Source: Nymphalis io
Taxonomy: Eukaryota > Arthropoda > Insecta > Lepidoptera > Nymphalidae
Direction of reading: 5' to 3'
Assembly (NCBI RefSeq): GCF_905147045.1
Contig: NC_065895.1
Coordinates: 2,919,001-2,983,000 of the forward strand
Length of the DNA: 64,000 nucleotides
The position numbers and the translations under genes were made by a program. The notes below the pieces were generated by a model. The model was not told the DNA's origin, searched no databases, and was given only the letters and a program-made list of their open reading frames with translations. This document shows positions 27,201 through 38,300 of this stretch, piece after piece. The stretch's first letter is position 1, and the number at the start of each line of letters is the position of its first letter.

Positions 27201-30200
27201 CAATCCCTTGAATCATGTAACTATACATAACCCTTTTTTTAAATTAAACAAAAATATAAAGAAGTTAAAAAAGCTACTTATCAAACAACAATAGTAAATA
27301 ATAGGTGACATCAGATAGACGTAATGTTTTACTGGAATATATATCCTGCCTAAGTACAAAGTTTACTTCAAGAGTGTACAAAATGCAATGTAATGAGATT
27401 TTATTGTAACTTTGGAGGATTTATTTATTTTATTTTTTGGATTTAACCTACTTATTATCTTACAGATATTGCAAACGAAAAATTTATATAGTCAAACCGT
27501 TCTTCAAAAATTTTAGAGAATTTTAAGTTTAATCGATCAATATAATAGTGAAATTTAGTTATACTATTACGATTCAATTCGTTCAAGTATTATGTAACTC
27601 TGATGTTAGTCCAATTCTTGTACACAAAATTAATTAAGATAAATATACCTGACCACCTCCAACATAGATGAAAACGGCACCATTTTCATACCCGCCTTCA
27701 TAGGTACTATGCGCAGGCGCACCAACTAGGAGCTCCGAGGAACTATCACCATTCAAATCAACGCTATAAAGAGATGTACCATACATTGAATTCGTAGAAT
27801 CATCTTCAATTTGAACTGGCTGATTTTTGTATTGTAATATTTTCATTGTTTTATCACTACTTTCGTAGTAAAGGAAGGCTATCTGTAAAATAAACGGTAT
27901 TATTAATATTTACGTATACATAAGTAAATAGATCTTGAAATATACCATGAACAGCGATATAAAATATTGATTTATAATTTGCATTAATTTGGTATTAGAA
28001 AATTACTTTAATAATTTTAACATTTCAAGGATACAAGCATTTCAGTTTCGAACACTCCACGAAACCACGAACTCCTACAGAACCCACTGTTCCAACGGCT
28101 CGAATTATTTTTTGTTATAGAAAAAATAAAACCGTATGTATTTTATAAAAATGCCATTACTTACAGCGCCTGTGAGTCTACTACGTAAGATCATGCTAAA
28201 TGCATATAACACTTTATGATTATTAAAAAATACACCAACGGCAAAACTGAGACCTGAAATGCGGTTTATTAAGTAATTAATCAATGCAATAGCAGCATAT
28301 TATAATAAATGAATAAGCTTGAGACAGATATTTCAGTCTTCCAAAAAGATCACAGTTTAGCCCATAAGCAAATAAATTCTTTTTTCAGATTGTTCTACAT
28401 AATTGAGATATAAATTAATATTTAATTTAAAAAATATACCTAGATTTTCGTATTGGTTAAACATGCTGCCCAATGCGACGGCAAACGTCGGTGCTGAAGG
28501 ATCATTCATTTGCATCACACTGATACTACTTTTGAGAGAAGACTTAGCAATGAGAATTAAGTTATTATTTGGATCGTACAGAGTATTCCAACCGATACCC
28601 CCATATATTTCCTCTAAAAAAAATAATGTTTTTTAAAAAAGTTTGCTATTCCATCGATCATTAACAGAAGGTTCATGATTTACGGAATTTAATTGAATAT
28701 TCCTCGTATTCAGTTAAAATCTGGCAACGTTAATATCCTGGAAAATATACAGGAAAAAATATTAAAGGCGAAAACAAACTCACAGTACGTTGCTGGTACT
28801 ATACCAGAGAACTTCAAACAAATATCAACAAAGTTTGATCGTTCAAAGTGTCAACTCATTCGGATGAAAAGTATAGGAAGGAACATTCAATTACAGCATA
28901 ATACAAACCTATTTTAGGAATGCGTCGTTCGGAATCTTTCTTCACATACTGTTCTAGTAAACCATTGTATCGACTGGCATTAGTGTCGTTAGAAACAAAA
29001 CACGTGCCCAGCGCACCAAACTTCAACTTATTTCCATCTTGAATATCTGATGTCCATAATGGCGCACACGTCTGAAAATATTTATCATTTTATTATTATT
29101 ATTAACTGTTTCATTAAAGTGAGAAGTCATTGACAGTGATCAGAGTGTTTTGACAAATAGTTCTGAACACTCATTTTAAAGTAAGAAACAGACTTATCAG
29201 ACGATATAGACACTAAAAATATAGATTATTGTTTTACATACTTACAAATATATAATCAGGCGTCACAGACATTGAGGCTCCGAGACAAAAATTTTGGTCG
29301 GTGCTATTATCTGAAAGTGATTTAATTACGTTTAATAATGATAATATTAAATTAATTATTCAAAAGTATTGAAAATATTACGGGAGAACATAATGAATAT
29401 AATTATATTGGGAATTATACTTGTATAAATTGGCTTGTTATTTGTTTTAATATGTTTTTTTTTAATTTATTTTGTTCTATAATTTAAATTTTTGTTTTGG
29501 TTTAATTAGGCTGTTTACTTTAATTTTGTTTGTTTAATTAATTGTTATGTTATGAGTATCGAAATTATTCTTATGCATGTTGTCTTTCTTATAATTGGTG
29601 GTACATTTAATCAATTTCCTAAAACTTGTATATTTGTATTTTTATATATGCTTCTGTTGGATTACCATCTAAATAAATAAATCATAAATTAATGAAAATT
29701 AACACAAGCGTATTTCCTTATTATTTAATAAATTCTTTTCCGTTATTGGAATTAAACGGAAAAGAATTTATTTAACTGCCTCGTTGGTCTAGTGGCTTGA
29801 TATAAGGCCGCAGACCCGGAGGTCCTGGGTTCAATTCCCAGGTCGGGCCAATAAAAAGTTATTGGGTTTTTCTGTCCGAAAATTCTCAGTAGCAGCGGAA
29901 GTGGAAGTTGGAAGTGTGTACACTCCCGTGCCTCGGAAAGCACGTAAAGCCGTTTGTCCTGCGCCTGAACTCTTTCCGGTCGTGTCGGATTGCCGTCCCA
30001 TCGGATTATGAGAGTTAGGGAATAGAGATGTTGACCTGTGTTTGCGCACACTCTTGTGCATTATAATATCTCCTGCGTAGTTGGCTAATCTCTCTTGAGA
30101 TTGGCCGCCGTGGTCGAAATCGTTCTGGAGGACATTATTATTATTATTATATTATAAGCGATCAAAAATGAATACTTTTTGAAAATTTAGATGTGTAAAA

Positions 30201-32894
30201 TGTAATATAACAAAATGACATTTTGATTTATATTAATTAGCTATGAACTGATCTCATCAATATCATATATCTCTTTCTTTTGCATATCAATGATATGCTC
30301 TCTCTTGGGAACATACATTGCTATGCAAACGATAGTACAGTGCATGGTGGATACCACGGACGCGCAGTGGCTGGGCGAGCGGAAATTGAGGAGAGGCGGA
30401 AGGATCTTGTCATTGAACTCGATAGGACCTTAGAGCTCATCGCCAAATGGGGCTCTGCATTAAGCTCAACAAGATTATCATCTTGTTGAGTTTAATGCCA
30501 AGAAAACACAGGTATGCGCTCTCACGGCGAAAAAGTCAACATTTTCCCCTCTTCCCTCCCTCTGTGGTACTCCGCTGGTGATGCAAAGCAAAATCGCCAT
30601 GCTGGGGATTGACGTTCGCTGCGACCTTAGTCCAAGGGATTACATCGAGGCTGTTATAAAAACAGCTTCACGGAAACTCGGAGTTCTGAACAAGGTGCGG
30701 CGCTTTTTCACGCCACAACAACTGTTATCACAGGCAACAGTTCTGCCTGCTGTACAAAACACAGGTACGGTCTTGCGTGGAATATTGCTCGCACCTTTGG
30801 GATGGCTCCGCTAAGTACCTACTTGAGGCCTTGGACCGGTTGCAGCGACGTGCCGTACGCATTATTGGCGACGTAAAGGTCACAAACACCCTTGAACCTT
30901 TACAATTGCGTCGTGAGATAGCAGCACTGAGCGCTTTCTATCGACTGTATCACGGCGAGTGCTCTGAGGAATTATTCTCTCTAATTCCTGCTTCCCCCTT
31001 CCTTCTTAAGTCCACGCGAGCTGGTTCTCGATGTCACCGCCTAACTGTGACATCAATTCCATCGCGAACAAAGAAATTTGGCAACTCCTTTCTTTGTCGC
31101 ACTTCCAAAAAATGGAATTCCTTACCAGCTCACGTGTTCCCCTCCTCTTACAACCCGGGTTCCTTCAAACGAGGCGTGAAGAGGCATCTTGCGGGCCGGC
31201 AAGGCGAAGGCGGCTAGTGCAGAACGTTTTTCCCGTCTGTACTGGCCGTCGTCGCGTTTGGACTCTACTACCACTTACCATCAGGTGGAGTAGTCATTTG
31301 CCCTCCCGGCGAATATAAAAAAAAAATATTATGAAAAATACTATAAGAGCTTTCATAGAAAGAAAGCTTTTTACTTTTTTTTACCTTTCACAGCCTATCG
31401 TAAACTTAAGAAGAGTAAAGAGAAATAAACAATGTTGACTGAATTGACGTAAGCAGATCCCGAGAGTTGGGCTTAAAGCACAGGTCGATAAAAAGTTATT
31501 ATATGTGATAAAATATCAATAGCCGCTCAGAATCTGGAAGTGTGTACACTATCATGTCTCTGAAAGCACGTAAAGCAGTTGTCCTGCGCCTAATTTTTTT
31601 TCGTTTGTGTCAGATTTGCCGTCCATTTGGATTATGTACATAATGTCCTCCTCACTGATTTCGGCTTATTATTTATCAATCTATAGTATTTATCATGGAT
31701 TGAACATAGATACATAGTTATGAGATAATCATAAGTACTTACGTCTGCTGTAGTCACCAGCTAATTTTTCTATGTTGATGTTAAGATTGTTGCACATCAG
31801 CTTTTTCTTTCTAACTACTCCATCCATGGGACACTTGAAAACCTTACCATTTAAATCACCATGGGGTGCACCAACCGCTATAATCAAATTTTCACAATTA
31901 TTTTGTATAGGGCCAATTTAAGATAACCCTTATGCAAATATTGTTTTTATTATTATTGTAAATCAAGATATATTTGTTAGATTTAGTAATTTATTCATTT
32001 TATTAATATTATATAAAGGGCAACTGACTGTATTAATATTATTTTAATGAGCATGCCATTTACACATGTTTAAGCCCTCAACAAACCAATGCCGCCGGCC
32101 CGGTGTCTTTACCCGGCGGCTTAGGCCGCCGGGCTGGTTAGTGATAACTGTAATTGCCATCGGTTAGAAGTTGAGATAACGACATAAAGCCGCCGGGTGG
32201 CGACTTTGGTGCGTAGAGGTAAAGAGGTAGAGGCTTTAATGTAACCTAGCTTAAAAATCTATAAGTTCGTAATTTTAATCTATGCCTAGATTGTATTCTT
32301 TTTGTGTACCTATATAAATAAAAAATAAAACACAACATATCCCATCTCATTTGCTTCCAAAATCATGGCTAATGTGAATGGAATTGTGACTCCATAGCGA
32401 ATTTCTACATTTTTCAGACACAATTTAATTAAAAACTGACGTGAGTGTGAGTGTGGTGAAAGCGAATAGAAGCGAAACTTATAGTCCAGTTCTACAACCA
32501 TTAGAATTAGAAGATTTTTACTTACCTAAACTGTTCCACTTAGATTGATAAGCAATGGAGAACCCAAAATCGGTTTTCGCATCTGGTGATTGTAACTCCA
32601 GGTATGACGGTTCGTGAAAGAATAAAGATCCATCACTGTATCCTAGACTTATAAATATCAAAATAACATGGAGATATGCAAAGCTGAGTAGGCGAGAGTT
32701 ACCTGAAAAAAAAAAACAAAAAATAACAATATACATATTACAAGATACCAAGTCAACGTCGAAATCTTTATAATCTAATTTTTATACATTATATATTGAA
32801 AATTTAAATTTATTTAAATTTACGTCTTATTTTATATAAAAATTATTTCAAATAATATACAGATACATATACTTTTTAAGCATACAAGAGGCGG

Positions 32895-32946
<52 letters not shown>

Positions 32947-33113
32947 CTGCACAAATATATAAACTATATTATAAACAATTTAATTTACACATATAAGTAT
33001 TACTTTAAATGAATATAGTTCAATAAAAATATAAATGAATGTATCCATCCATTTCAAATAAATATATTTTATTTCACAAGTATATTCAAAGAAATATTAA
33101 ACTTACCTTTCAT
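12235..33113 (-). CDS. Integrin alpha subunit, gene 1 (PS3-like, tentative), complete, 25 exons
   Basis: Exons in coding order: 33107-33113, 32526-32702, 31743-31877, 29246-29310, 28909-29071, 28440-28613, 28165-28253, 27649-27882, 26993-27098, 26443-26658, 26213-26317, 25365-25499, 24181-24296, 23035-23107, 22312-22435, 21600-21717, 20878-20955, 19938-20107, 19589-19673, 18976-19059, 17820-17955, 16607-16691, 16092-16215, 12662-12733, 12235-12312. The sum is 2949 nt, or 982 aa plus stop, and phases agree at every junction. The chain has a signal peptide (residues 1 to about 26), a beta-propeller of FG-GAP repeats with three calcium loops, leg domains, one transmembrane helix (about 911-932), the GFFKR motif (935-939) and a 43-residue tail after it. 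Integrin alpha chains pair with a beta chain and act as cell-surface adhesion receptors. There is no inserted I-domain. The exon 11 donor is the one weak choice: GTGAAT is needed for phase, although a better-looking GTGAGG lies 7 nt upstream. Confidence 0.93.
14114..14369 (-). mobile_element. SINE family C, inverted
   Basis: Reverse copy: starts at the GGGGACATTATTCA end and finishes at GCCAACCGGCTCGTCA, the reverse complement of the tRNA-like head. Confidence 0.8.
15731..15984 (+). mobile_element. SINE family C, near full length
   Basis: Runs from GACGAGCCGGTTGGCG to GTCCCAGGATATT. The B-box region carries a G-run in place of the usual GGTTCGATTCC. Confidence 0.8.
18080..18470 (+). pseudogene. 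Fragment of a non-LTR retrotransposon reverse-transcriptase ORF (3' end)
   Basis: A degenerate frame with two in-frame stops reads through TFSALRV, YNNAFRV and then an open stretch containing VEAHMDEFQAIMRKK and SDCPFQYHW. I recognise this pattern as the C-terminal end of lepidopteran LINE polyproteins, from memory; clade unknown. It sits in intron 20 of integrin gene 1, antisense to it. Confidence 0.5.
19195..19456 (-). mobile_element. SINE family A, old diverged copy
   Basis: Block order matches family A in reverse (GGGCTAAGG, CTTCACCACTAAGCACGAGA, GCCATGTCGGCT) with many substitutions. Lies in intron 19 of integrin gene 1. Confidence 0.7.
20193..20525 (-). mobile_element. SINE family A, full length, with 10-bp target-site duplication
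   Basis: The body spans about 20213-20514 in reverse orientation. ATATTTACAT occurs at 20193-20202 and at 20516-20525. A short GC-rich stretch lies between the left duplicate and the tail. Located in intron 17 of integrin gene 1. Confidence 0.82.
22590..22713 (+). mobile_element. RTE-type LINE 3' end with ATG-repeat tail
   Basis: The CCAGCAGTGGACGTCTGGCTGA block matches the extreme 3' end of RTE-like ORFs (compare the end of the element at 60160-60191), followed by about eight GAT/ATG triplets. This is a severely 5'-truncated insertion in intron 14 of integrin gene 1. Confidence 0.6.
22723..22858 (-). mobile_element. SINE family B, fragment
   Basis: Reverse-orientation 3' part (AATCTCAAGAGAGATTAACC to the GGAAAGAGTTCAGG block), directly after the LINE tail at 22713. 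Confidence 0.75.
23825..24000. repeat. Dispersed repeat fragment
   Basis: Contains GTGCGCTGCCGGCCTTTAAA and GGAAAAGTCGCCGAC, blocks I recognise from a common lepidopteran repeat or LINE tail. Intron 13 of integrin gene 1. The open frame is incidental. Confidence 0.45.
24607..24904 (-). mobile_element. SINE family C, full length, inverted
   Basis: From AATATCCTGGGACATTATTC to GCCAACCGGCCCGTCA, with a short TATA-type simple repeat inside. Preceded by an (ATA)n run at 24593-24609. Intron 12 of integrin gene 1. Confidence 0.8.
25593..25836 (-). repeat. Dispersed repeat, family D, inverted
   Basis: Begins TGGTGGTAGGGCTTTAT and contains ACCACCCACTCATCAGATAT, the reverse complement of the D 3' end. 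Lies in intron 11 of integrin gene 1; a further small D block (TCTTCAAACCAGAACAC) follows near 26000. Confidence 0.7.
29727..29772. repeat. Perfect 18-bp inverted repeat
   Basis: AATAAATTCTTTTCCGTT at 29727-29744 and its exact reverse complement at 29755-29772, separated by 10 nt and immediately before SINE family B at 29776. It can form a hairpin. Intron 3 of integrin gene 1. Confidence 0.85.
29776..30140 (+). mobile_element. SINE family B, full length
   Basis: Complete copy from ACTGCCTCGTTGGTCTAG to a TTATTATTATT tail. It is the best-preserved B copy in the window and opposite in strand to the host gene. Confidence 0.85.
30262..31327 (+). pseudogene. Non-LTR retrotransposon, 5'-truncated, frameshifted RT 3' region
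   Basis: The coding trace starts at the reverse-transcriptase active-site box, here CYANDST instead of the functional Y-A-D-D form. It continues through LGVLNKVRRFFTPQQ and MEYCSHLW, then RLQRRAVRIIGD and FYRLYHGECSEELF, characteristic of a lepidopteran LINE ORF2 C-terminus. At least two frameshifts split it (frames change near 30480-30580 and 30770-30800). It ends with a short 3' UTR and an A-run at 31319-31327. Dead copy in intron 3 of integrin gene 1, antisense to it. Clade (Jockey or CR1-like) not certain. Confidence 0.75.
31480..31670 (+). mobile_element. SINE family B, diverged and 5'-truncated
   Basis: Keeps GAATCTGGAAGTGTGTACAC, GAAAGCACGTAAAGC and the 3' GTCCTCCTCACTGATTTCGG block, with many changes. 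Confidence 0.65.
32080..32230. repeat. GC-rich island with perfect hairpin in intron 2 of integrin gene 1
   Basis: In strongly AT-rich surroundings this 150-bp block is GC-rich. It contains CCCGGCGGC, a TTAG loop and GCCGCCGGG at 32112-32133, a perfect 9-bp stem with a 4-nt loop. A second GCCGCCGGG lies near 32191. Probably a fragment of a dispersed element; class unknown. Confidence 0.6.
32897..32942. repeat. (AT)n microsatellite
   Basis: About 22 uninterrupted AT units in intron 1 of integrin gene 1. Confidence 0.95.
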
Positions 33114-33950
33114 AATGGCACACTATATTATAAAACGATTTAAAACGCCCCTCGTTTAAAACTAAAGGAGGAAAATGATAATAAGGATAAATTTAATTTA
33201 ATTTGTAATTCACAGAATATGGAAAAAGGTAACGTTTATTTACAGCACACATAATAAATTATTAAAATATTATAAATGAAAAATAGATTATACATATTAT
33301 TAGCTCGTAAAGTACCAAATGCTATGTAATATCTCATTCGAGTCTAAAAGAGACCGATTGAATCGGTTTTTTATGATATATATTATAAAATCTTATAATT
33401 TAAAAGTTATTATATATTTTTATATTACTTTACTAATTTTGATCCGCGTTTCTTTTAACGTTAATTATAGATATGGCGGCTGGCTGAGTGCGCTCATGAG
33501 CACTGAGTACGAGACTGTTATGTTTGATATGATATTTTTACACACTATCGTAATAAGGAAATATAAACGAAAAAACATTTTAAATAAACAATAATTACGG
33601 GCGGCGAATTCATGTCGTACAGCTTGTGTTACACCTATCGAGCTTGACTGCAAAATTCGAGGTCTTGTTTTCAAACAATTTAATTATTTAAGCTAAAGAT
33701 TCCAAAATTTACTACCATAAGTCGTAGTATATTGTTTATATATCTCAAACTTTGAACTTAAGTATTTGAAAATTATTCATGTTACCGATGACCTGTATCC
33801 ACTCATTAGTTATTCTATCATTAAACATGAATATTTGGTATTGCTTTGTTTTGGCTTAAGGTTAGGAAGACATCAAGGCTTTGACTCATGATAGTTGGTA
33901 CATTGAAAGGCTCGTTTGTTCAGTCCTGCATTGAAATCGTGAGTACCATT

Positions 33951-34155
33951 TGACGGGCAAGATGGCGTGGTTAGTAGGTCCCACCCAGGACAAACATTTG
34001 TGTGCATGAACATGTCTGTTTGTTCTGAGTCTGAGTGTAATTATCTATTTACAAAAGAAAAGTAGTAATGTAGTATATCATTTGTCTGGTTTCCATAGTA
34101 CAAGCTCTGCTTAGTTTGGGATCAGGTGGCCGTGTGTGAATAATGTCCCAGGATA
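33951..34155 (+). mobile_element. SINE family C, internally deleted
   Basis: The head is partly deleted (GGTCCCACCCAGGAC follows directly), but the body and GTCCCAGGATATTA end are intact. Confidence 0.75.
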
Positions 34156-34787
34156 TTACTATTATTAAAATTAAATTAAAAATAAATCGTATGAAATTGT
34201 TTTGGAAATAATCGTCATTCGCCACAAGGTATACAAGGTAATATCACTAACAGAAATAAATGCAAACGTACTTTTACACACATTTACACACAAGCATCCA
34301 TCTAAATTGATACATTGCTGATTAGACCCAAAGTCCACAGCTAGGAACATCGACAGGAGGTAACGTGCAGGTCTTTTAAAAGCTATTATGAATAAGGTAT
34401 TCATTTTAGCTATAAACGAATAGTGCCTTTCCCTGTGCTTTATTTTAAATCTTTATTTTTATTTTTTCTTCTCAGAAAGAAAAACCTCTTATTACAAATT
34501 TAAACACATAAGCATAAACGTATAAGTTTACGTATAGAATACAAACTTGTAAGCTTATGTATAATCTCTTATTTATTTATTATGAGATATAGCGTTACAT
34601 GACTTAATACCTTGTTCACTCTTCTAACATCCGACATTTAGGCGTCAAACGGGCTTACTATTATCAACATCCAACTCATTAGTGTGTGGCGTTTCGATTG
34701 TCATCGTTTTTATTTCTCATGAGCACAGAGAAGATCTGGAAAATTCCATCATATGTGTGTTCTATGCATTATAATCCAAGTATCAAC

Positions 34788-34872
34788 TGACACGTTGGTC
34801 TAGTGACTTGCCACTATAGCCTTATTATATATAGTATATATATTAGAACAGAACCGGAGGTCCTGGGTTTTA
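34788..34872 (+). mobile_element. SINE family B, head fragment
   Basis: CACGTTGGTCTAGTGACTTG and GGAGGTCCTGGGTTTTA flank a small AT insertion. Confidence 0.55.
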
Positions 34873-35395
34873 TAACTTTATTCGAAGTTCGTAAAATGTA
34901 TAAGCATGAAATAATAATGTACCCTTAATCGAAATTTCGGTCATTGAGGTATTTCGTAAATTTACGCAGATGAAATAGAAGCAATAATAATAATATATAA
35001 AAGAAGCAATAAAGTGTGCATTGTACACATGTTCATTCTGTTTCCGAGCCACGGAAGTGATATTATAAAACCTTAAATTTCATAAAACAAGACTGACACT
35101 GAAAAAATTCTTGAGAAATACCAATACCATATTTTAGGTCAAGAGACCGTCATATGTATAATATATTTTTACATAATCAGAAGTTTTAATAAATTGGTTA
35201 ATGTATCGAAGGTGATTTTGGAATTGATTGTCCCACCGAAATATGTAACCGTATCTCGTTATAAGGAAAACCAAACAATTAACGCGCAAGTCATAGTTCA
35301 CACCAAGCTCAGTTGTAATTATACAAGCAAAAGATACGGCAATGTGTAGTAATTAATTTATAATTAGTGCATCAACGAAATTATTAAATGACATC

Positions 35396-38300
35396 ATGAT
35401 GCTCTGTAAGTATTTTTCTGTATCTTGATGCAGTAAATAAGATGTATGTATTATCTATTGTATTTATATATAGTATTATGTAATCATTTTATTATTCGAC
35501 GTATGAAACTACCGACCGTTAAGTTTGTCTAGTGGCTAGATATAAGACCGTAAATCCTGATATCCTCGATTCAAAGCCTAGGTCGAGCTAATATAAAGAT
35601 GCTGAAAAAAGTTTTTTCTTATTATTTATTCTAATAATAATAATATCCTGGGACATTTTTCACACACGGCCATCTGATCCCAAATTAAGCTTGTACAGAG
35701 CTTGTACTATGGAAACCAGACAACTGATATATTACATATACTACTTTTATTTTGTAAATACATACTTATATAGATAATTACACCCAGACTCAGAACAAAC
35801 AGACATGTACATGCACACAAATGTCTGTCCTGGGTGGGAATCGAACCCACAACCTTCGGCGTGAAAGGCAAGTATCTACCAACCACGCCAACCGGCTCGT
35901 CAAAAACAAACAACGGTTAAAACAAAACAGTCAGACAAAACTAGAGGAGAATGTTAAGGCTTATTCTATCACACTTCTCCGCTATTATTGGTGAATTACA
36001 TCACGTTTCTTTTCGTTCTTATCCATCACGCAAGGATGAAATTATCACAAAGTATTGATCACAAAATAACCATGAACTCTGTGTTATTTATCCGGTTTTG
36101 AACGCATTATCTACGTTTAAGATTGAAACCTAATAAAAGATAACACCAGAAGGGAATTACCATATGTTCTATATTACCCATATGTTGTCTAGTATCAAAT
36201 TTCTTTTTGACAAATATTAATTAACGTAAAAAAAAACATATGACCTCGCCTACATTGTTAACGGTGACAAAGCCAGTGATTTTTTTTTTTTATATAGAAG
36301 GAAGGCGGACGAGCATATGGGCCAGCTGATGGTAAGTGGTCACTAACGCCCGTAGACATTGGCATTCTAAGAAATGTTAACCATCGCTTACATAGACAAT
36401 GCGCCACCAACCTTGGGAACTAAGATTTTATGTCCCTTGTGCCTGTAATTACACTGGCTCACTCACCCTTCAAACCGGAACACAACAATATTAAGTACTA
36501 CTGTTTTGCGGTAGAATATCTGATGAGTGGGTGGTACCTACCCAGACGAGCTTGCACAAAGTCCTACCACAAGTTAAGATTATAGACATCTAACGAGATT
36601 CCAATACCTTACATTTCTTACTTACATGCAATTATCAAGCAAAACTTTTTATATTTAACGTACGTAAAACGTTTTATATTTAAATGAAAAGTGACTTTAA
36701 TTATGACATAATATTGTTATTTTTATAAGTTTTAATTCGTTTGTTGTATTAGTTTGAGAATTTATTTGACGGTAATTTGAGTACACCTTAAACTTATCAG
36801 CAAGTAATACTATCTGTTTCAGTTGATAATTTTAAGTGTTAAGGGATATGTTGATAGGTTGACTATTGTAATAAATAAGAAGTAGTTTGCACTATCAACT
36901 GTGTTATTTATGCTTACAGCAGTACTAGTTTTCCTAACGGGTGCTACCATAGAGTCGCAGGCCGTGTTTCATGACAAATCAATGCAAATCTTCAAAGGAC
37001 CATCTTCACTAAGCGAAGGATCACTATTTGGTTACAGCATATCTTACGAATCGAAATATCAAAGGTAACATTCACTTCAATCGTAAAATTTGTTTAAAAT
37101 TGACCTAAAATTGGTATAAATTATTTCAAAATAACAATACATCAAGAAGTATTACATTATTATCTTTTTGTGCATCGACACTTTAAAAGTAATATTTTTA
37201 CTATACTAATAATGTTCTCTTATCCTAATTAATATTATAAATTCAAAAGTGAGTTTGTGTGTTTGTTACGTTTTCACGTGTTAGTTACTTAACCGACAAT
37301 GATGAAAGAGAGAGAGAGAATTGAACCTGTATCTGCGTGATCAACGTGTTCCATGACATAGACCTTGTGATGAATATCAACATATGTATAATTCCTCTAT
37401 TATTATTATTTTCAGTTTAATAGTCAGTGCGCCGAAAGCGAATGATGTTGGGCGTATTTTTACAATCAACATTAACAACTCCGTAGTCAAAGAAGTTCAT
37501 ATCCCTTTAATAAGACGTAATGTATACAAACATATATAATTCTTAGTTAACGCAAAAAAAAAGTTTACTTTAAGGTTTTTTTTATAGTATAGGTAGGCGG
37601 ACGAGCATATGGGCCACCATGGTAAGTGGTCACCAACGCCCATAGACATTGACGATGTAAGAAATGTTAATCATCGCTTACATCGCCAATGCGCCACCAA
37701 ACCTTGGGAACTATGACGCCATGTCTCTTGTGCCTGTAATTACACTGGCTCACCTTTCAAACCGGTACACAACAATACCAATTACTGCTGTTTTGCGATA
37801 GAATATCTGATGAGTGGGTGGTACCTACCCAGACGAGCTTGCTCAAAGCCCTACCACCATTGAAGTGAAGGTTATCGATTATATGTCAGGTTTGTATCAA
37901 CTTTAAACTAGACCACATTAAAACATTTATATAACAAGCCAAGTCTCTATAGTTGTCTCTTTCGGTATTGACGTTGAAACTTGCGGAACAACTGGATGCG
38001 GAAGGCGGAGGACAGGGAGCTTTGGCGCACGTTGGGAGAGGCCTATGTTCAGCAGTGGACAATGATTGGCTGTTGATTGATTAATTTGATTGTTGAAACT
38101 TATAAAAATATTAAAATCAACAGCACTAATCACTAAAATCTGTATGTATAAACAGTTGAATATTTGGCGACTTGGGTACAAAAAAATATCCACACTCCGA
38201 TATGAATAATTATTATCTATGGTTATTTCAGATAAAGTATGTTACAGAGTTAAGTATAAAGAGTTTAAGAGCACTCATGTAGCGTTAATTAGGTTCTTTT

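Larger units (their letters stand above)
26213..32702 (-). other. Integrin gene 1: beta-propeller exons 2-11
   Basis: Seven-bladed propeller region, residues about 27-490. FG-GAP signatures include AVGAP (blade 1), FGALGTCF after CAPLW (blade 3 region), ELLVGAP (blade 5), VFISAP (blade 6) and VLAVGSP (blade 7). Calcium loops of DxDxDG type are at residues 312-320, 376-384 and 448-456; in the last one the final acidic residue is replaced by valine. The blade-4 loop (YDPNNNLIL) is degenerate. Confidence 0.88.
33114..35395. other. Divergent intergenic region between integrin genes 1 and 2
   Basis: 2.3 kb between the two start codons, so both promoters and any shared regulatory sequence must lie here (or in the first introns). 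It contains a SINE C copy and a SINE B fragment, and no coding exon. I could not pick out a convincing TATA box or initiator for either gene. Confidence 0.6.
35396..37064 (+). other. Integrin gene 2: signal-peptide exons 1-2
   Basis: Exon 1 (35396-35405) encodes MML plus one base before a consensus GTAAGT donor. Exon 2 (36920-37064) completes a hydrophobic leader (SVLVFLTGA) followed by IESQAVF, then SEGSLFGYSISY, the start of the first FG-GAP blade. Confidence 0.7.

Noticed and set aside
32897..32942. AT repeat as a promoter TATA region for integrin gene 1
   Set aside because: It lies downstream of the start codon inside intron 1 and is a plain microsatellite.
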